Shown in pieces: positions 1 through 21,040 of a stretch of 64,000 nucleotides of DNA. The stretch lies in contig JBCFYV010000935.1 of NCBI GenBank assembly GCA_039000515.1, positions 63,839,604 through 63,903,603 of the forward strand, given 5' to 3'. The translations under genes and the position numbers were made by a program. How positions within the stretch are numbered: the first letter of the stretch is position 1; every line of letters starts with the position of its first letter. The notes under the pieces are model-generated. The model was not told the origin of the DNA. It saw only the letters and a list, made by a program, of their open reading frames with translations, and did no database searches. This DNA comes from Timema cristinae. Lineage: Eukaryota > Arthropoda > Insecta > Phasmatodea > Timematidae.

Positions 1-1029
1 AAAAAAATATATAAAATTGTGCCTATTTACATAAGTTTATGCATTAAAATCACTTTAAAAAAGTTTTACACCTTTTTTTTTCCAAGCTGATAAATCAAGT
101 TATTTAACACAACTTTAAATTCATTTACTTCAGATATTTCCATTTGAATATTAATTTATCATACATGCAAGAGCTCCGAATAGCACTGATTGAACATAAA
201 TTGTGTAATTTAACTGTTAATATTTTCTTTGTAAAAGTTGCATATTTTGTAGATATAGCTACTTAGTTAACTACACGATCCAAATTATATCATTTAACAA
301 TAGTTGTTTATCATTACATACATGACCTACCAGTTCGAGGACCACATCTCAACTATACTTACATTACAATAACAATCAATATAAGAGAACCATAAAAACT
401 GTGCGACCAAACAATCATTTTGAAAGCAAACCATACATTTTTTGGGGGATTACAAAATCTTTCTTTGACAAAATAACATGGTGTTACAATTTTAAACAAA
501 GAACAAGTATGTTGAAGAGATACAATTTTTTTCAAGAGAACAAAAAAAAACTGTCAATTTTATAAAATTTGGCAAGGGCAGGGAAAACCAAGATATGTTA
601 ACCCATTAATCAATGTAACAAAGTACAGTACAGTATAAAATGCTCTGCCTTTGCTCCAATAACGACACATAACACTGCACAGGACAAGGGACACTTATTT
701 TGTCAAAAGTTATGTATTTTTAAGCCACTAGAATAGTTGAGCAGAAATTCCTAAACACCAGAAACCAAGTAGGTTTATAATGTTACTGGGTGGAACTGTC
801 GGGCAGTAGGAGAACAAACAGGGGAGGAAAATACAAACGAGCATACAAAGATCCATTCTGCCCTCCTATACCAATTACTATTCGTTTACCGAGCATTTAG
901 TTCTTAATTATTAACCGGATTATATAAGAGTTGTTTTTTAAATTTAACAGAGTGGAAAATTTTAATTTTTAAACCATGTTTACAAGTCTATGTAGGTATC
1001 TACTATAGAGCCACAGAATAGTAATGTGG

Positions 1030-1085
1030 TGCGTATAACCAAATGGGTAGTAAGACGCGGTGCAAATAATAATAATAATAATAAT
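1030..1085 (+). repeat. SINE 3' tail fragment
   Basis: It contains GCGTATAACC, then GGGTAGTAAGACGCGGTGC and an (AAT)n tail. This is the same 3' end seen in full-length copies at 26228 and 52118. The 5' part is absent or too diverged to see. Confidence 0.75.
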
Positions 1086-2696
1086 GTGTTCAATGTTCAT
1101 CCTAGTACATAATCAAACTATTAAATGATTAAAAGGTTTTGTCAATATTTAACCTAAGCGCAACATCTGATTGGCAATATCTCGGCTACCCAGGGCAGTC
1201 CTTTTGATGTTATTCTGTGGACCTGCACCGATTCTAATATTATTTCATGTTTATTGAATTCAGACATTCTGTGTTTAGTTACTCAATTACTAATATAACA
1301 TAATAAATTCAGCACACCCTTTATAAAGGACTGGATGATATCAGTATTTGACCAATTTGATAATAAATGGCAGGCGTTCATATTTACTCTTTATCATATG
1401 TGAACATATTTTAAAAAATTAATACAAAACATGTTAAAAGTATGTTTTACATATAAAAAAAAATTGAATTAAATATTTGTCAACAAAGTAGTTGTCAAAT
1501 AAGGTAAAATAAACTTGTATGGGTTTTGTTGTATTAGTGATTTAATTATAATAGGGGTGTGTTTTCTTTTTAATTACAAAGCGAAGCCAAATCAAATATC
1601 TGGAATATTTCCCAAGCCAAATTGAACTTAAGTCACTAAAATAAAGATTATATTGTTTGTTTGTGTGTTTATAATATAATATTTAAGTTTAATTTTGAAT
1701 ACTGGTGCCAGTTTCAAGTTGGCTTCTTTCTCTATCACTCACTTTAAATTATTGTACCGTGTTTCTACAATGTGTTCACCTGATGCTATTTCAGTCAGTA
1801 TAAAATTTACACGAAAACGCAATTATCAAATAATAAGAACTTGTCTTTTAACAAAAATTTCCCTTTCTAAATGATGACTTTAGAACACCAATCAAGGATG
1901 CGAAGAAAATTGTAATGTCAAAGTAGAAGCAAAAAAAGTAACGTATTAAAAAAAACTTTAATTTCTGAAGCTTCGCACACACCTTACTTAGATCCTTAAT
2001 CAAAATTAAAGGTGTAACCAACTATACTTTTTTTTTAAGTTTGGCGCATAAAGGAAACACTACACTCGAACTTTAAGTTTGTTTTACTTTGACCTCATGT
2101 CATTAATGGCATGTAAAAAATATATTAATAATTACTTAATCATGCATACTACAGTATATTAAACAATTAAGTACATTAAGCTTACAATTAGCCAACAAAC
2201 AGTTCTCAAGTGCATTTAATTAAGGCAAACAAGGAGATGAAAAGTTTTATAAGGTTTGTTATGTACTTAACTATTAAAATGTGTTCTGCTGTGTCGAAAA
2301 TGCCAAGGCACATATTCTATGTGGGCTCCTCAAATGAATGTGACAAAGTGCAGGAATAGAGTGAATAAGTAAATCAATCAAGTAAAAAATTACTACCTGG
2401 ATATGGGGATAAAACTTTGGACCTTTGCACACCATCTTGGTTTGTCTCGCATCCAGGTCCATCGCGTATATAGGTTTATGAGACACATAAAATAAGATTA
2501 CAAAGAACTAATGTTTGAAGTTTGGAGGTACATTTTCCTAACAATGCAAGAGTTCAAACATTTTTATTATAGCAGGGATAGATTAAACTTGCCAGAAAAA
2601 ATAATTCTAAGTTAACATCTAAAACACGGTGCAGTAATTTTTGGGGGCTTGATGCGTCCTAAAGTGTTTTATTTCAATTGTGAGCTTTTTTTTTTT

Positions 2697-2930
2697 TTGT
2701 CAACCTTGGTTGTCTTTGGGTAAAGTGCTCGCCTCACGACCCGATGTTTGTGGGTTCAAACCTAACCAGGGTGGACGAATTTTTCTTGAGCGATAAAGAT
2801 TGATAGCACAACTTCCTTTGGAGTGGGAGTAATGCCATCAGGTCCCATGTCGATTGCGGCGTGTAAAATAATGCTGAAGTATGTGAAAATACCTTTACCG
2901 GCTAAAATGGTTTGGCTTTTTGCTCTTGCT
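2697..2930 (+). repeat. tRNA-headed SINE-like repeat
   Basis: It has an A-box-like segment (TTTGGGTAAAGTGCTCGCC) followed by a B-box (GGGTTCAAACC) at tRNA spacing, and then an unrelated body. No acceptor stem closes, so this is a SINE-like copy and not a tRNA gene. Confidence 0.55.
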
Positions 2931-4791
2931 TAAAGAAATTCTCGTGTGCTGATAAAATCTGTCGTTCAAAAAGTGCATGTTAAATACTCAAATATAAAAT
3001 AAAATAATTTAGAGTTTTAGGACCCTAATTTTCCTGGCAAGTGGATTATATAATCCTTTCAGTGTTTATTGAATACATACATTTTTCCTCTTGCATACAA
3101 TTTTATAGTAAATAAAAAAAAAAAACACAAATTTTATATTTTCAAATAAAATATGGGTTTCCTTGACAAGTAGTTTGTAATCTCTTTTCGAAATTGGCCA
3201 TAATGTGTGTGTGTAACTGTGTTTACATGTACAGTGCAATATATGTTTAGGGGTGCAGAGGGTGAAATATGAAAATAACATTAAATAACAAGATGGAAGA
3301 GTTTTCTCGGGTAGAGTGACAGGCTCGAGACGCCAAGATTATTTCTCTTCTTGAAAATCCATATCACTTATTTACAAATTCATATTATTATTCAAGCTTT
3401 CGCTACTACGGTCTGCTTGAAGAATAAGATATTACCAAACCTGTGTGAATCCATAATTTACAATTACGAATTGAATCTGCATTGAATCTCATGCATAGAA
3501 AAAAATATAATTATGAATTGTATCACATGCCTAAAAACTATTTCGAAACGATCCGAATTGACTCTCATGATGCACTATTAAAATGAATTTAGCAAGTCCT
3601 AGTAAAATCCTGTGCCTGAAAAACACTAGATTACAATTTTAATTAAAAAATATGTTCAAATATGAATTGAATAAAGATAACACTTTTTTTAAATACAATA
3701 TATTCACGGTTACAAACAAATGTCACCCACACCATTCTTTTACAAGATGGAACTCGAGCTAGTTTCTCATTTATTCTACCACACAGCTATTTTCCCGTAT
3801 GATATTAATTTGTTAATTAAGTATGAATTATAGATTCAAATTTTGAGCTAAATTCAAGGAATCCAAATCTAGGACTCAACCAAATACAAATCTTAGTAGG
3901 ATTTGGATTAAGATTTGAAATTTGAAAGGTTCACACAGACTTAATCACATGCTTCTAGGATTAGGCATTTATTAGCCCATACCTCTCACGGGATCTGATC
4001 CATCCAGTGCATTCTGGGTCAACTCAATCGCCTTCTAGTGTAAGGTTTATATTTCTTTATTTGCAATGGAATGCAGTTTCATTTCATTCTTAATATATAC
4101 TTATGACATTGGTTTTTGTATGTATCAATTATTTCGAGTAAACTTTATACAGTAGACTCTTGGCTATCCGAGCTAATGTGGTCGGATATGCCGGAACCAT
4201 ACACATATCAGCCCCTGCAAGGTTAATGACTGCCATTCTATTGTGTTGAACTTAATGTAGAGTACTACTGTGCTTGTTGCTATTTGGGGACTTGCGTCAT
4301 ATTAATTTGTCCTTATTAACGCATCCAGTACTGAATTAGAAAGGGGGGATGCGGGAGTATGTGTACATACCTTTCACGAAACATTTATTTGAAGGACAAA
4401 ATGAAAATGTGTAGTGAATAATAAGTTGAATAAATTTTACTATACATTTTCATTTAGAAGAAAGTGTTCAGTCAAATCAGCTGTTAATATAAATCAAAAT
4501 ATTAAAACATAAAACTACATTGCCTGAGAAGTCTCTAATCGAGATCTGCTTCTTTCCTCTCATTAATTTCCTTGCCGATATTTTCTGCCACTTAGGTAAA
4601 CAAGTGATGTATGCTGTTGTTGCTTCTTGTTGTTGACAATATACTCCAGCGCTGTCTCGATTGATTTCAGGCCTTCAGAGGGGGTTATACGATCGGAGGG
4701 TTCATCATCTTTGTTCCTTTTCAATCAGCTGTTCATTTAACACCATCGCTACAATATCTTCATCTGTAGTTTATTTTGTCATTTTCCATCC

Positions 4792-4861
4792 GTTCCCGAA
4801 TGTAAGGTAGCCTGTTGTAAGACATTAAGTCTTACAACGAGGCTACCTTACATTCGGGAAC
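4792..4861. repeat. Near-perfect 70-bp palindrome inside Tigger
   Basis: Arms of 32 and 33 bases flank a 5-base centre (ATTAA) and differ only by one inserted base. The outer arm ends are GTTCCCGAATGTAAGG and its complement. It lies downstream of the transposase reading frame. Confidence 0.9.
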
Positions 4862-4899
4862 TTTTTCTAACAGCGAAACAATCTCAGTGTTATCAGTTG

Positions 4900-6049
4900 C
4901 ACTTTCGCACAACGCATAGCTCTTCTATCTCTCCCCAGGTTTCACTGGCTTTGTGATCCAGCAAAATTTTCCATGATCACACAAGTGTTACAGATGGAAT
5001 TTCATCCAATGCCTCGGAAACCCATCTGATAACATCAAGCATGTCAACTGACTTTAACGCGACGCAACTTCTGTATTGTTATCAATGGCCGCTATGATAT
5101 TGCTTAGAAGCCTACGTCGATATTTCTCCTTCAAAGATTCCAGCACTCCCTGATCCTTTAATTGGTCATTTGCTGGATGTGAAGGAGCAATTACCCAAAA
5201 CTAGGATTACTTTCCTTGGTAAGTTGTTTTCAGCTAAATGTGTGTCAACTTTTCGCACAAATTCTGTTCAAACAATTTTTTGGAAATGTCTCCATTCATC
5301 CACACCTTTTTTAAGGTGAGTATAGTACAGGGGCGAAGAATTTAAATCTTTAAAATATCTAGGCTTGCGAGATTTTTCAATCAATGTCAGTCTCAACTTA
5401 TAGATTCCGGTTACATTAATACACGCTAAAACTGTAACGCAGTCCTTAATCTTTTTGAACTCTGGTGTGGCCTTTTCCTGTTTAGACGGCAACATCCAGT
5501 AATTCAACCTCGTATTATCACAGTTGTACAATTGTACTCCAGAAATACCTTCCTTATCAAGCAAGTCAAAAACGTGTTTTTTAAAGTCAGAAACAGCATC
5601 ACTGTTTGCAGACAAAGCCTCACCACTAATCGTCATCTGCCGAACACCAAAACATTTCTTCCATTGATCAAGCCACTCGTCACTGGAAGTAAATTCATCA
5701 TTGTCTCCTTCAATCTGTTTTTTTAAACTGAATTGGTTTTTCTTGCAGCAAGGGGCCTGAAACCGGCATTCCTTTCCCCTCACATTTTCATACCAGAGAT
5801 ATAAAGCCTCTTCAACTTCCACATGTTTGTCTTTTTGAATAGTTTTTCTAACTTTCCCGCCACTCCCACTTGCTTACGTAGAACACCATTTTTCTATATC
5901 TGTGCGATTTCTTCTCCAATCACCAACAGTAGTTTTTCCAACCCACGCTTACATGCAATTTTCTTTGCCGATTCACCAGAATCCATTCCTTTTATTGCTT
6001 ACCGTTTTTCTTCTAAAATTACTACCACTTTCTTTCGTTTGTCACCCAT
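4900..6049 (-). pseudogene. Tigger/pogo transposase pseudogene
   Basis: This is the relic of a DDE_1 transposase. It begins near 6049 with a psq-type helix-turn-helix region (motif SGESAKKIACKRG) that contains in-frame stops. A frameshift near 5822 leads into an open stretch (5822 to 5268) with the CENP-B-like DNA-binding part (ALYLWYENVRGK), the spacer (EWLDQWKKCFGVRQ) and the start of the DDE domain (YNCDNTRLNYWMLPSK, where functional relatives have NADET). Further left, in other frames, are remnants resembling the LLLLDNAPSH block (here ILVLGNCSFT) and the GVLESLKEKYRRRLL block. Key acidic positions are changed and there are several stops, so it cannot encode an active enzyme. Confidence 0.85.
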
Positions 6050-6295
6050 AATTCACATAAAAATGAAAGCCACCAACAATACACTGGACTGTATACACAC
6101 TTTATAACATAAATTAACAATCCACGAACGACTGAATCGCACAGACCGATACAGACTGATGGTGCACTTGCACACATTAATTTCTTGTCGCAACATGAAT
6201 CATCGTGTGGTGGGTAAATTGTGCTCGGCATGACGGCAGGGCAGATAGGCCGGAGGTCAAGTAGTCGGGAGTCGGAAAGCTGCGAATCTACTGTA

Positions 6296-7544
6296 CTTTG
6301 AGCTCAGACCAAATACCCTAATTTCGGTTATGATCTGATAAACTATATTCTATCGATGGTCTTAATTGTTTCATTTCAGCAGCTTTTATTTGTTTGTATT
6401 GTTGCTTATTCAAAACTCAGTTCACCGCACAGTATAATCATTTTGGAGCTACCAAGGTTTTCTAAAAACTTGCTCCAATTTCCTTTCATACTCTTTTTTA
6501 GTAATGTGCGTTTCATTGTGCCCAAAATAATAGGATGTGTTTGAGTAAATACAGTGTATTGTGTAGATTTTCATAGCCAGCTTAATGCCCTTTTCAAAGC
6601 AAGTGTCCTATTAAGCGATATAAGCCCCAACAAAAAGAACATCTGACTCCCCCTCCTGTAGTTTTATGCTAATTAATGTTAATTACAAAGTTGTAGGTTT
6701 TATTATGTGGTTAGTCAATAGCATTATTTAATTAGGCCGGCATACAAATGCAAATATACAACTTGTATCTATAAAATCCTTACAACAGTCACTATAGATT
6801 ATCACCTCATGTTATTGAAGAAACACTAAATGGCATCGAATCAATCCGGTGTTATAGGAAAAACACTTAACGACATCGTAGGAATCAGAAAAGTGGATAT
6901 ACCCAGTCTACACTACATTTTGAGAAAGTAACCAAATCGTCTGACTCAATAATTAGTCTACTCCAGGTTATTTCGCAATCGCACCCATTTTGAGAATTTG
7001 TCGTAGGATTCCTAAAATGAATCTACAAGCAATATAGAATAAACTACAACTAAATAACCGTCCAATTTAATTCACAGATGATAATCACTTCTGATCATAA
7101 ACACTTGGCTCAAGTTTGGTCTTTAAATTTAAAACAATCTGGCCGTTAAAAACTTAAGAGGGCAACTTATAACATTAAAATAAGTTAGATTTTAAATATT
7201 TTAAACTTATGTACTAATAATAAATAATTTGGAAGCAGTGCCAACTAATCGGCCAAGTATTGACCGTGGTTGATAATCTAATGTTAGATTAGAGCCCAAA
7301 GCTAAGTTGTTGGAAAATTAAAGTAACAGGAATTCAGTTTGACCTTGAAGAATCGGCACAACAGATAACTTGCAGAACACAGACGTTTATTGTGTCGATG
7401 TGAATCTTGTCTTGAAGAAAATGTGTATGTTCCACTTGACCTCCAAGGTCAGCTGGGCTCCTGTAACTTTATTTCCCCACGCTAGTGTGCCATGAATTGC
7501 ATGATCTTGCAGATATTACTCTAAGGGTGTGTTAGCGGGCGTGG
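6296..7544. other. 3' flank of Akt
   Basis: The part nearest 7544 should be the Akt 3' untranslated region (minus strand). The remainder shows no coding potential or known repeat. Confidence 0.5.
7386..7473 (-). other. Candidate Akt polyadenylation signals
   Basis: Two minus-strand AATAAA hexamers lie at 7468-7473 and 7386-7391, about 70 and 155 bases after the Akt stop codon. In AT-rich DNA such hexamers are common, so the true 3' end is not proven. Confidence 0.35.
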
Positions 7545-14914
<7,370 letters not shown>

Positions 14915-14921
14915 AGTTCAC

Positions 14922-16559
14922 CTGAAATTATTAAAACAACAAATGACATCTTCCGAGGAACAAGATATTCAGGGTTTAGTGAAAGTATTATTTTAGTAAG
15001 ATATTAACCCTTTTAATACCATGTGATCACCTTTACAGATTTGCACTAGTTCGGACGTTACCCAATAGATACGCTAGGAGTTTATTATATCACTAGAACA
15101 AGAACATTACACTACTGTAAAACACTGTACACATATATAATAATGAGAGAAAAAAACTGAAAAATAACTTCATAAATAATGGTTTGACGATTTTTATGGT
15201 ACAACCTTGCAAAATTAATTAAAATATCCGTGGTACTTTTTGCACAAAAATTCATTTCAGGCACTAAAAAAAATTAAGAGGAAAACTTATATATCAACAT
15301 TATAGGATTTTATACAATTTAACTACTAATGTTTAAAAGTTTAAAGAATATCGGCACAGTACGAGTGTACACACATGAACTATTGTGGTTATAAAATTAG
15401 AGCAAATAAAATTATATTTACAGAAAGCAAAATGTATTATTCTGCAGTGAATTTCTTAGTCTATATTCAATAATCACAATGATCATTTGAAGTAGATATA
15501 TGAATACTATTCATCCAATTTGCTGTTCAAAAAAGCTACAATCATTTTACTGGCATATGTTGAAAATTCGAAAAGTCGATTAATAACCAACTTTAAAATA
15601 CGGTTTATTTATTTTTTTCCACTTGAATAGTGTATTTTATTTCTAAATGAATTTATTGCGGATTCCAAGTAATGTGTGTGCTTTTTAGTAAATAATGTTC
15701 ACACACACACACACATAATATATGAAAAAGTGTATACATCAAGATTCTGATACTCGAACTCTCTTAGTAGCGTGTTTTATGACGTGTTTAAATTATGCTT
15801 GATAAAGAACCTGGATCTTGGGCATTTTTCTAAACATAAATGATGTTCTCCAAGAGGGTCAAAGTAACAGAAACTATCAACAATGGTAACTCGTGACATG
15901 GACAACCATCTGAAGTTTTGTTTTTAAAATTCAACAAATTATTGAAAAATTAATACAAATATTTAGTCTCATTTTTACTGGGAAGAGCTTTGTCTGACAT
16001 AAAGAAATGTTACTAAATCTACTTTGATGTCTTCAAATGTCAAGTCATGTGATCTGAAGTTTCACTTTTGATAGATATTATTAATACCTATAAAATAATA
16101 CTAATGTGGTAAAATTCAATTATTGTTGAATACAAAAAACCTGCTTGTATTTTCTAAAAGTTTTTTCTTGTATATTTGTAATTTTTGTTGCACTTGGTTA
16201 TTTTTTCCTCTCTTTCGTTCAAGCATCATTATTAACCTCATTTCGGACATGCAAACAATAGGTTTATTTTATTCAAAGTTGTTTTATAGTTTTAGCTTAC
16301 GAAAACACTAGACCACTTCCTTTATGTTGAAGTAAACACATAAATAAACAAATTAGTGTCAACCTGTTAATGGCATAAAGAAAGTGGCAAGGGAAATGAT
16401 AAGCTTAACATTAGATTTAACCTTTAACAATAAAGAGTTTGCGGGTGCAGAATTACTAACAGGAATAACAAGGGCTGTACAAAGTTCCTTGATTATTTTA
16501 AAAATAGACAAATTATCAATTTCGTGTTTTTCACTTTTCTTGAATTTAATATTATTTTT
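14922..16559. other. Akt upstream region, no further feature
   Basis: This is probably intron or 5' flank of Akt. I see no exon or repeat family here apart from a short (CA)n run at 15701-15715. Confidence 0.5.
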
Positions 16560-17025
16560 TAGCACATTGTCTTACTACAGGTTAAGGCTCTACGTCTTTG
16601 TACTAATTATACTAATGTGTTAGGGATTAGGAAGGTTTTAATTTATAGAAAGTGCATCCACATTTGTGTGGAGGTACAATAGCCCCATGACTTCTTTGGT
16701 GCTGACTGACAGCTCACAGCTGACTTCTGACAGTCAACATTTAGGTATGTACCAACATTTTGACTGTCAGAAGTGACAGCTGCTAAATACATGTTTTTGC
16801 AGAACATATGGTGTGGCGTAGGGATACTTAATTTGATCTGGTAGCTTTTCAAAGCTGTCAGTCAGCACCAAAGAAGCCATGGGGCTACTTTAGAGTGGAA
16901 CACCATTTAGGGAAAACTACCCTAGGTGCACCCGATCGGGATCGAACCCCGATATCCCCATCCTCGGCAGTCTAGACTGTTGTGAGAGTAGTGCCTTAGA
17001 CCATGTGGCCACCAAAGCAGGTGAA
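16560..17025 (-). repeat. SINE-1 copy split by a MITE
   Basis: On the minus strand this is a tRNA-Leu-headed SINE: head with TGGCCACATGGTCTAAGGC, B-box GGTTCGATCC, then body and tail. Its body is interrupted exactly between GTGGAGGTACAA and CTTTAGAGTGGAA by a hairpin element (16680-16887). Confidence 0.8.
16680..16887. mobile_element. 208-bp hairpin MITE nested in a SINE
   Basis: The terminal inverted repeats are about 35 bases with one mismatch and start TAGCCCCATGRCTTCTTTGG. A second inner inverted pair (CAGCTGACTTCTGACAGTCA) makes it almost fully self-complementary. It has no coding capacity. Confidence 0.85.
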
Positions 17026-17100
17026 TATATTATTTCAGGCGTAAATTTAATTTCTCATAAACAAGCAATAACATTTGGTTATATGAATAAAATTAAAACC

Positions 17101-17200
17101 CGCTTCGGTGGCCACATTGTCTAAGGCATCACTCTCGCAAAAGAATGGACTCTTGAGGATGGGAGATCTGGGTTTGAATCCACAAAACATAGGAGGGACT
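17101..17200 (+). repeat. SINE-1 head fragment
   Basis: CGCTTCGGTGGCCACATTG, CTAAGGC and B-box GGTTTGAATCC form the tRNA-Leu-like head without body. It lies head-to-head with the copy ending at 17025. Confidence 0.75.
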
Positions 17201-20200
17201 ATTTAAAGAAAAGATACCATTGAAGTCTGTTCAGTAGCAAATCAGAGCATAGAATTCCACGTGGCTTTGTTTACATCAGGTCTCAGCTTAGAATAAATCA
17301 ATATCAAACATTTCTTTATTTTTATCACCTAAACCAGAGTAAAAATCTAACCTTAAATACATCAACATAAGTTTAAGTGAAATTAAGATGGATTATGTTA
17401 TTGAAATCAATATGTAAAAATACATAAATTATTTATCTTAGTACCTATTTTTTCTTACAGTTATTAAACTATGCAATTTCATTACAATATCAACCGTTAG
17501 TTTTTAGTCTGACTCAAATGGTGAAGGCCTGGGCCTATTGACCTACTATGTGTGTAAAAACAATTCCAAAAATTCTGAGGCCTAATTTACATTTAACATG
17601 GAAATTGAATGTTTAAATACTGTTGGCAGGAAAGATAAGAGCGTAATAAGCTAATTTAACTCATCTGTTTAGTTGCCAGGTTATGCCGCAAATTAGGTAC
17701 TTAGTTAATATAGAACCCTATCGACAATCACCACAAGTGGTGAATTGTTCATAAAAGTTTAGCAAGTATGAGTTTGCCAGCTCTCACAGTAAAACAAACT
17801 TTATCTTGACGGCTGCTGCATATTTGTGGAAGCATTAAGCACGTATGCTTCAGATATTCAGCAAATGTTTCTACAGCTTGTCAGACAAAAAGTATGTCAA
17901 ATTTCAAGTTAAATTGTTGTATGTTTTCAATTTGAATAATCTATAATTTGCATCTGAGGCAGTTGTACATAACTAAGAACTCAAAGTGTTACATGTTTTG
18001 AATAAAGTTGATCAAACAGTGTGCGTTGTTTTAAATATTCAATTGAGCACCCTAACTTCTCAATTTGGTGTGGCAAAATTCACTCCTCAATCACCACATT
18101 TGTGGCTAAATTGAAAGAAAAAATTGCCCAACTCTACTAGCAGTATAGAATGTACAAGCCACAAAAGGAGGTTAGAATAGTCCTACATATGTTGAAATGT
18201 ATACATACATCTTTTAAATCTACATTTAAATTAAGATAGTGTGGCACATTTGTATTTAAACAGTATGAGAGATCTTTAATTTATTGGCTAATATTTACCT
18301 ACTTTATATTAGTTGTCATAAGGCCACTACAGTGAAGGATAAAAACAAACAGTATACTTCCAATAAAACATTTTAATAACTTAACTACAGTTTTAAATTA
18401 TATATAGATTAAAAATAATAGAGCTACTTTAATAATGTTTGTATTCAAGAGCAAACATTAAAGCACAAAATACACTTAGGATCTGTTTAGAGTGATACGA
18501 TAAATGTGATAGTCTATCTATCAAAATGAGAACAGCATTAAACGAGTTCGAGGTCACATTACACAAACAATACATTATTGCGTACTAAACCTTGGACTTA
18601 ACATAGGCCTACATAAATCATAACAAGACGGCATGTTACAATCAACTTACACTTTTTGTGTACTTAGAGGTGCCCGACAATAACTAAAATACAAATACAC
18701 CAAAGTGTGTCTTTTGCAACATTTCAAAAGTAATAAAGGTGCACTGCAAAAACAAAAATTACACTGGTTGTTTGATTAAACTTTAAAATTCAATAATTAA
18801 CGCCCCATCTTGACGTCATTTTAGTGCAATAATTGCTTCTGCTAAAAAAAAAAAACACGAGTGCCAAACACAAAAACTCCAAAACGTTTTTGCAAAAGTC
18901 ATTGAAATATATAACCACGATTTAGTACCATTACGGTCAGCTAATATGTAAATGTTCTAAAATTCCAGTTACGTCGAACAATTAGATCTAGCATCGCTTA
19001 TGGTATTCTCACACCAAGGTATATCTATCAAAAAACGTGTTTGCCTATAACAACCATCTTAAAGAAAGGTAATTTTGTGATATACATTCAAATATTTTTC
19101 GTTCAAACACATTTTAGCTATTTATTGCTATTTTATAGCCTTTGATAATTTTTTATAAAAATTGACACTTGTAGGTCACATTATTTTGCGTATTAATTAG
19201 TAAATGTTATCGAGTAACTTTCTTAGATATCATATAAAGAAAACATTGCCTCTGAAAATCTATACTTTTATATGATAAAATAATAGTGATGAAGCAAGTG
19301 GTTTCGAGTAGTGTGTTATTCACCGAGCTGTAACTAACAGTGAATGAAAACTGTATGTGGTGTATAGCACAAAAAATGTTATACAAATTATTATGTGCGT
19401 GTTTTAAATTGGTTTTACAAAATAAAGTAGTGTAACGCGTGAAGTTATAATATTGTAACTAAAACAATGACCTGTTGTGACATCCTAAATATTATGTTTA
19501 TTGATTCGTAACTTATGTAACTACCTAGAATACAAAAGTGCAGGGGCGTATTCTCTGGGTATGCTAGTCCTGCGCTGAATACCCATAATGATTTGGATTA
19601 GTTTTTTGTTTAATTTAATGCTGTCTGTGTGAACTGTGTAAACACTAATGTTTAAATTGTTAATAAGTATACATGTAATGAATTATTAATTTGAAAACTA
19701 ATATTGGTTCATATTCCAAGAATACTGTGTTTTAACCATTCTTTCAAATTTAGCATTTCAGCACTGATAGAGAGGGGGGAGTGGGTAAGGCGGGTGACGA
19801 GGCTACTTTTACTGTTGTTGATGGTAGTTCTTGTTTTTCTTTAGTAGAAAGGATCGTGGAGTTTTAATCGTTTTCTTTTAGTTTTTGTTTTACATTAACG
19901 ACTTATTAGTCGTGATTTTATATAATTACATCAAAGAATCCCAAAAGTCAGGAGTGTGAGTTCACCATTTCAAGATGATTTTGAAGGAAAAGGTAAAATA
20001 AAATATATTTTCATATAATTTACTTAATCAGTGGTGAACCCAGCCATTTAGTTTGGGGGGAGGCATTTAATCAAGGCTGTAGCAAGAATGACATTTTGAT
20101 GGAAAGAGCGGATTTGTGGTTGCACAGCCTCCTAAGCCTAAGGCCGAGAATAGTAATAAATATTAAATGCTTTTATAAATTATTTGGATTAGTTTAATAA

Positions 20201-21040
20201 TAATTAAGAGTTAATTTTCAAGGATGAAGCTATTAATATTTTTTTCAATTGTAGATTTGTTTAAGCAAATTTAATGGTTCTAACTGTCTTAAAATTAAAA
20301 ATCGAACATTTCAATGCTAAACTTTAGTTATATTTATTTAAATTTCATTAAATATTTGCAGTTTGAGATAAAGAGTAAATACCTTTTTCTCTGGTGACAC
20401 TGTTGATAATGCAATAAATGCTAGCGATAGATTTATTCAAATAATTCTATGTATCAGGTTCGCACAATACTTTGGATAAATTCTAGTTGAATCTTCAAGA
20501 GCTTAATTTTCTTTAAAAGTTTAATTCTTGTTGAAATCACATAATTTCAAATACTGAATATATACTATTTACTCATTGATTGTTTTGTTTGACCTTTTGA
20601 TAATTGTCCTGGGCTGGGACTAAATAATTAGATATTATTATCATGCAAAAAAGTTCGGACTTTAATTGTAAATTTTTAACTTTTGTGGACGAAATCTTAG
20701 ATTTTAAGTATATGTTTTTGCAGATTAAAGAATTTTTAAATGTCTATTTAAGGCAGTAACGAACATTTTTAGATTTAAATTAGCTTTAACATAGAAAGTA
20801 CTTAAAATTAAAGAGTTTTGTTGTGGATGCAGAATTTGGAATACGGGGATAAGTGTTTTCATGAAAATTATAATTTAGGCTTTATTTCGAAAAAGACAAG
20901 AAGGTTTTTTTTATTTATAGGTGATAGGAATGTTTTTTTTTAAACATTATGACGATCTGTGCTACAGTAGATTTCGAGTAACATTTCTTAAGGCTTTATG
21001 AACAAGTAAGGGTACTTTTCATTAGTTTTATTGTAAAAAC
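17201..21040. other. Non-coding AT-rich DNA
   Basis: I see no gene, exon or recognisable repeat in this stretch. It may be a long 5' intron of Akt or intergenic. Confidence 0.45.

Larger units (their letters stand above)
1..4149. other. Intergenic DNA without recognised gene
   Basis: This is AT-rich sequence with only short, non-conserved open frames. The only structures I recognise are a SINE tail near 1030-1085 and a tRNA-headed repeat at 2697-2930. It lies beyond the 3' end of Akt. Confidence 0.6.
4150..6293 (-). mobile_element. Degenerate pogo/Tigger DNA transposon
   Basis: The element is flanked by TA on both sides (4148-4149 and 6294-6295). Its ends are imperfect terminal inverted repeats: the left end starts CAGTAGACTCTTGGCTATCC, and the right end read inward starts CAGTAGATTCGCAGCTTTCC. 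It holds a broken minus-strand transposase. The TA target and the CAGTA ends fit the pogo/Tigger branch of Tc1/mariner. A 70-bp palindrome interrupts the 3' part at 4792. Confidence 0.85.
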
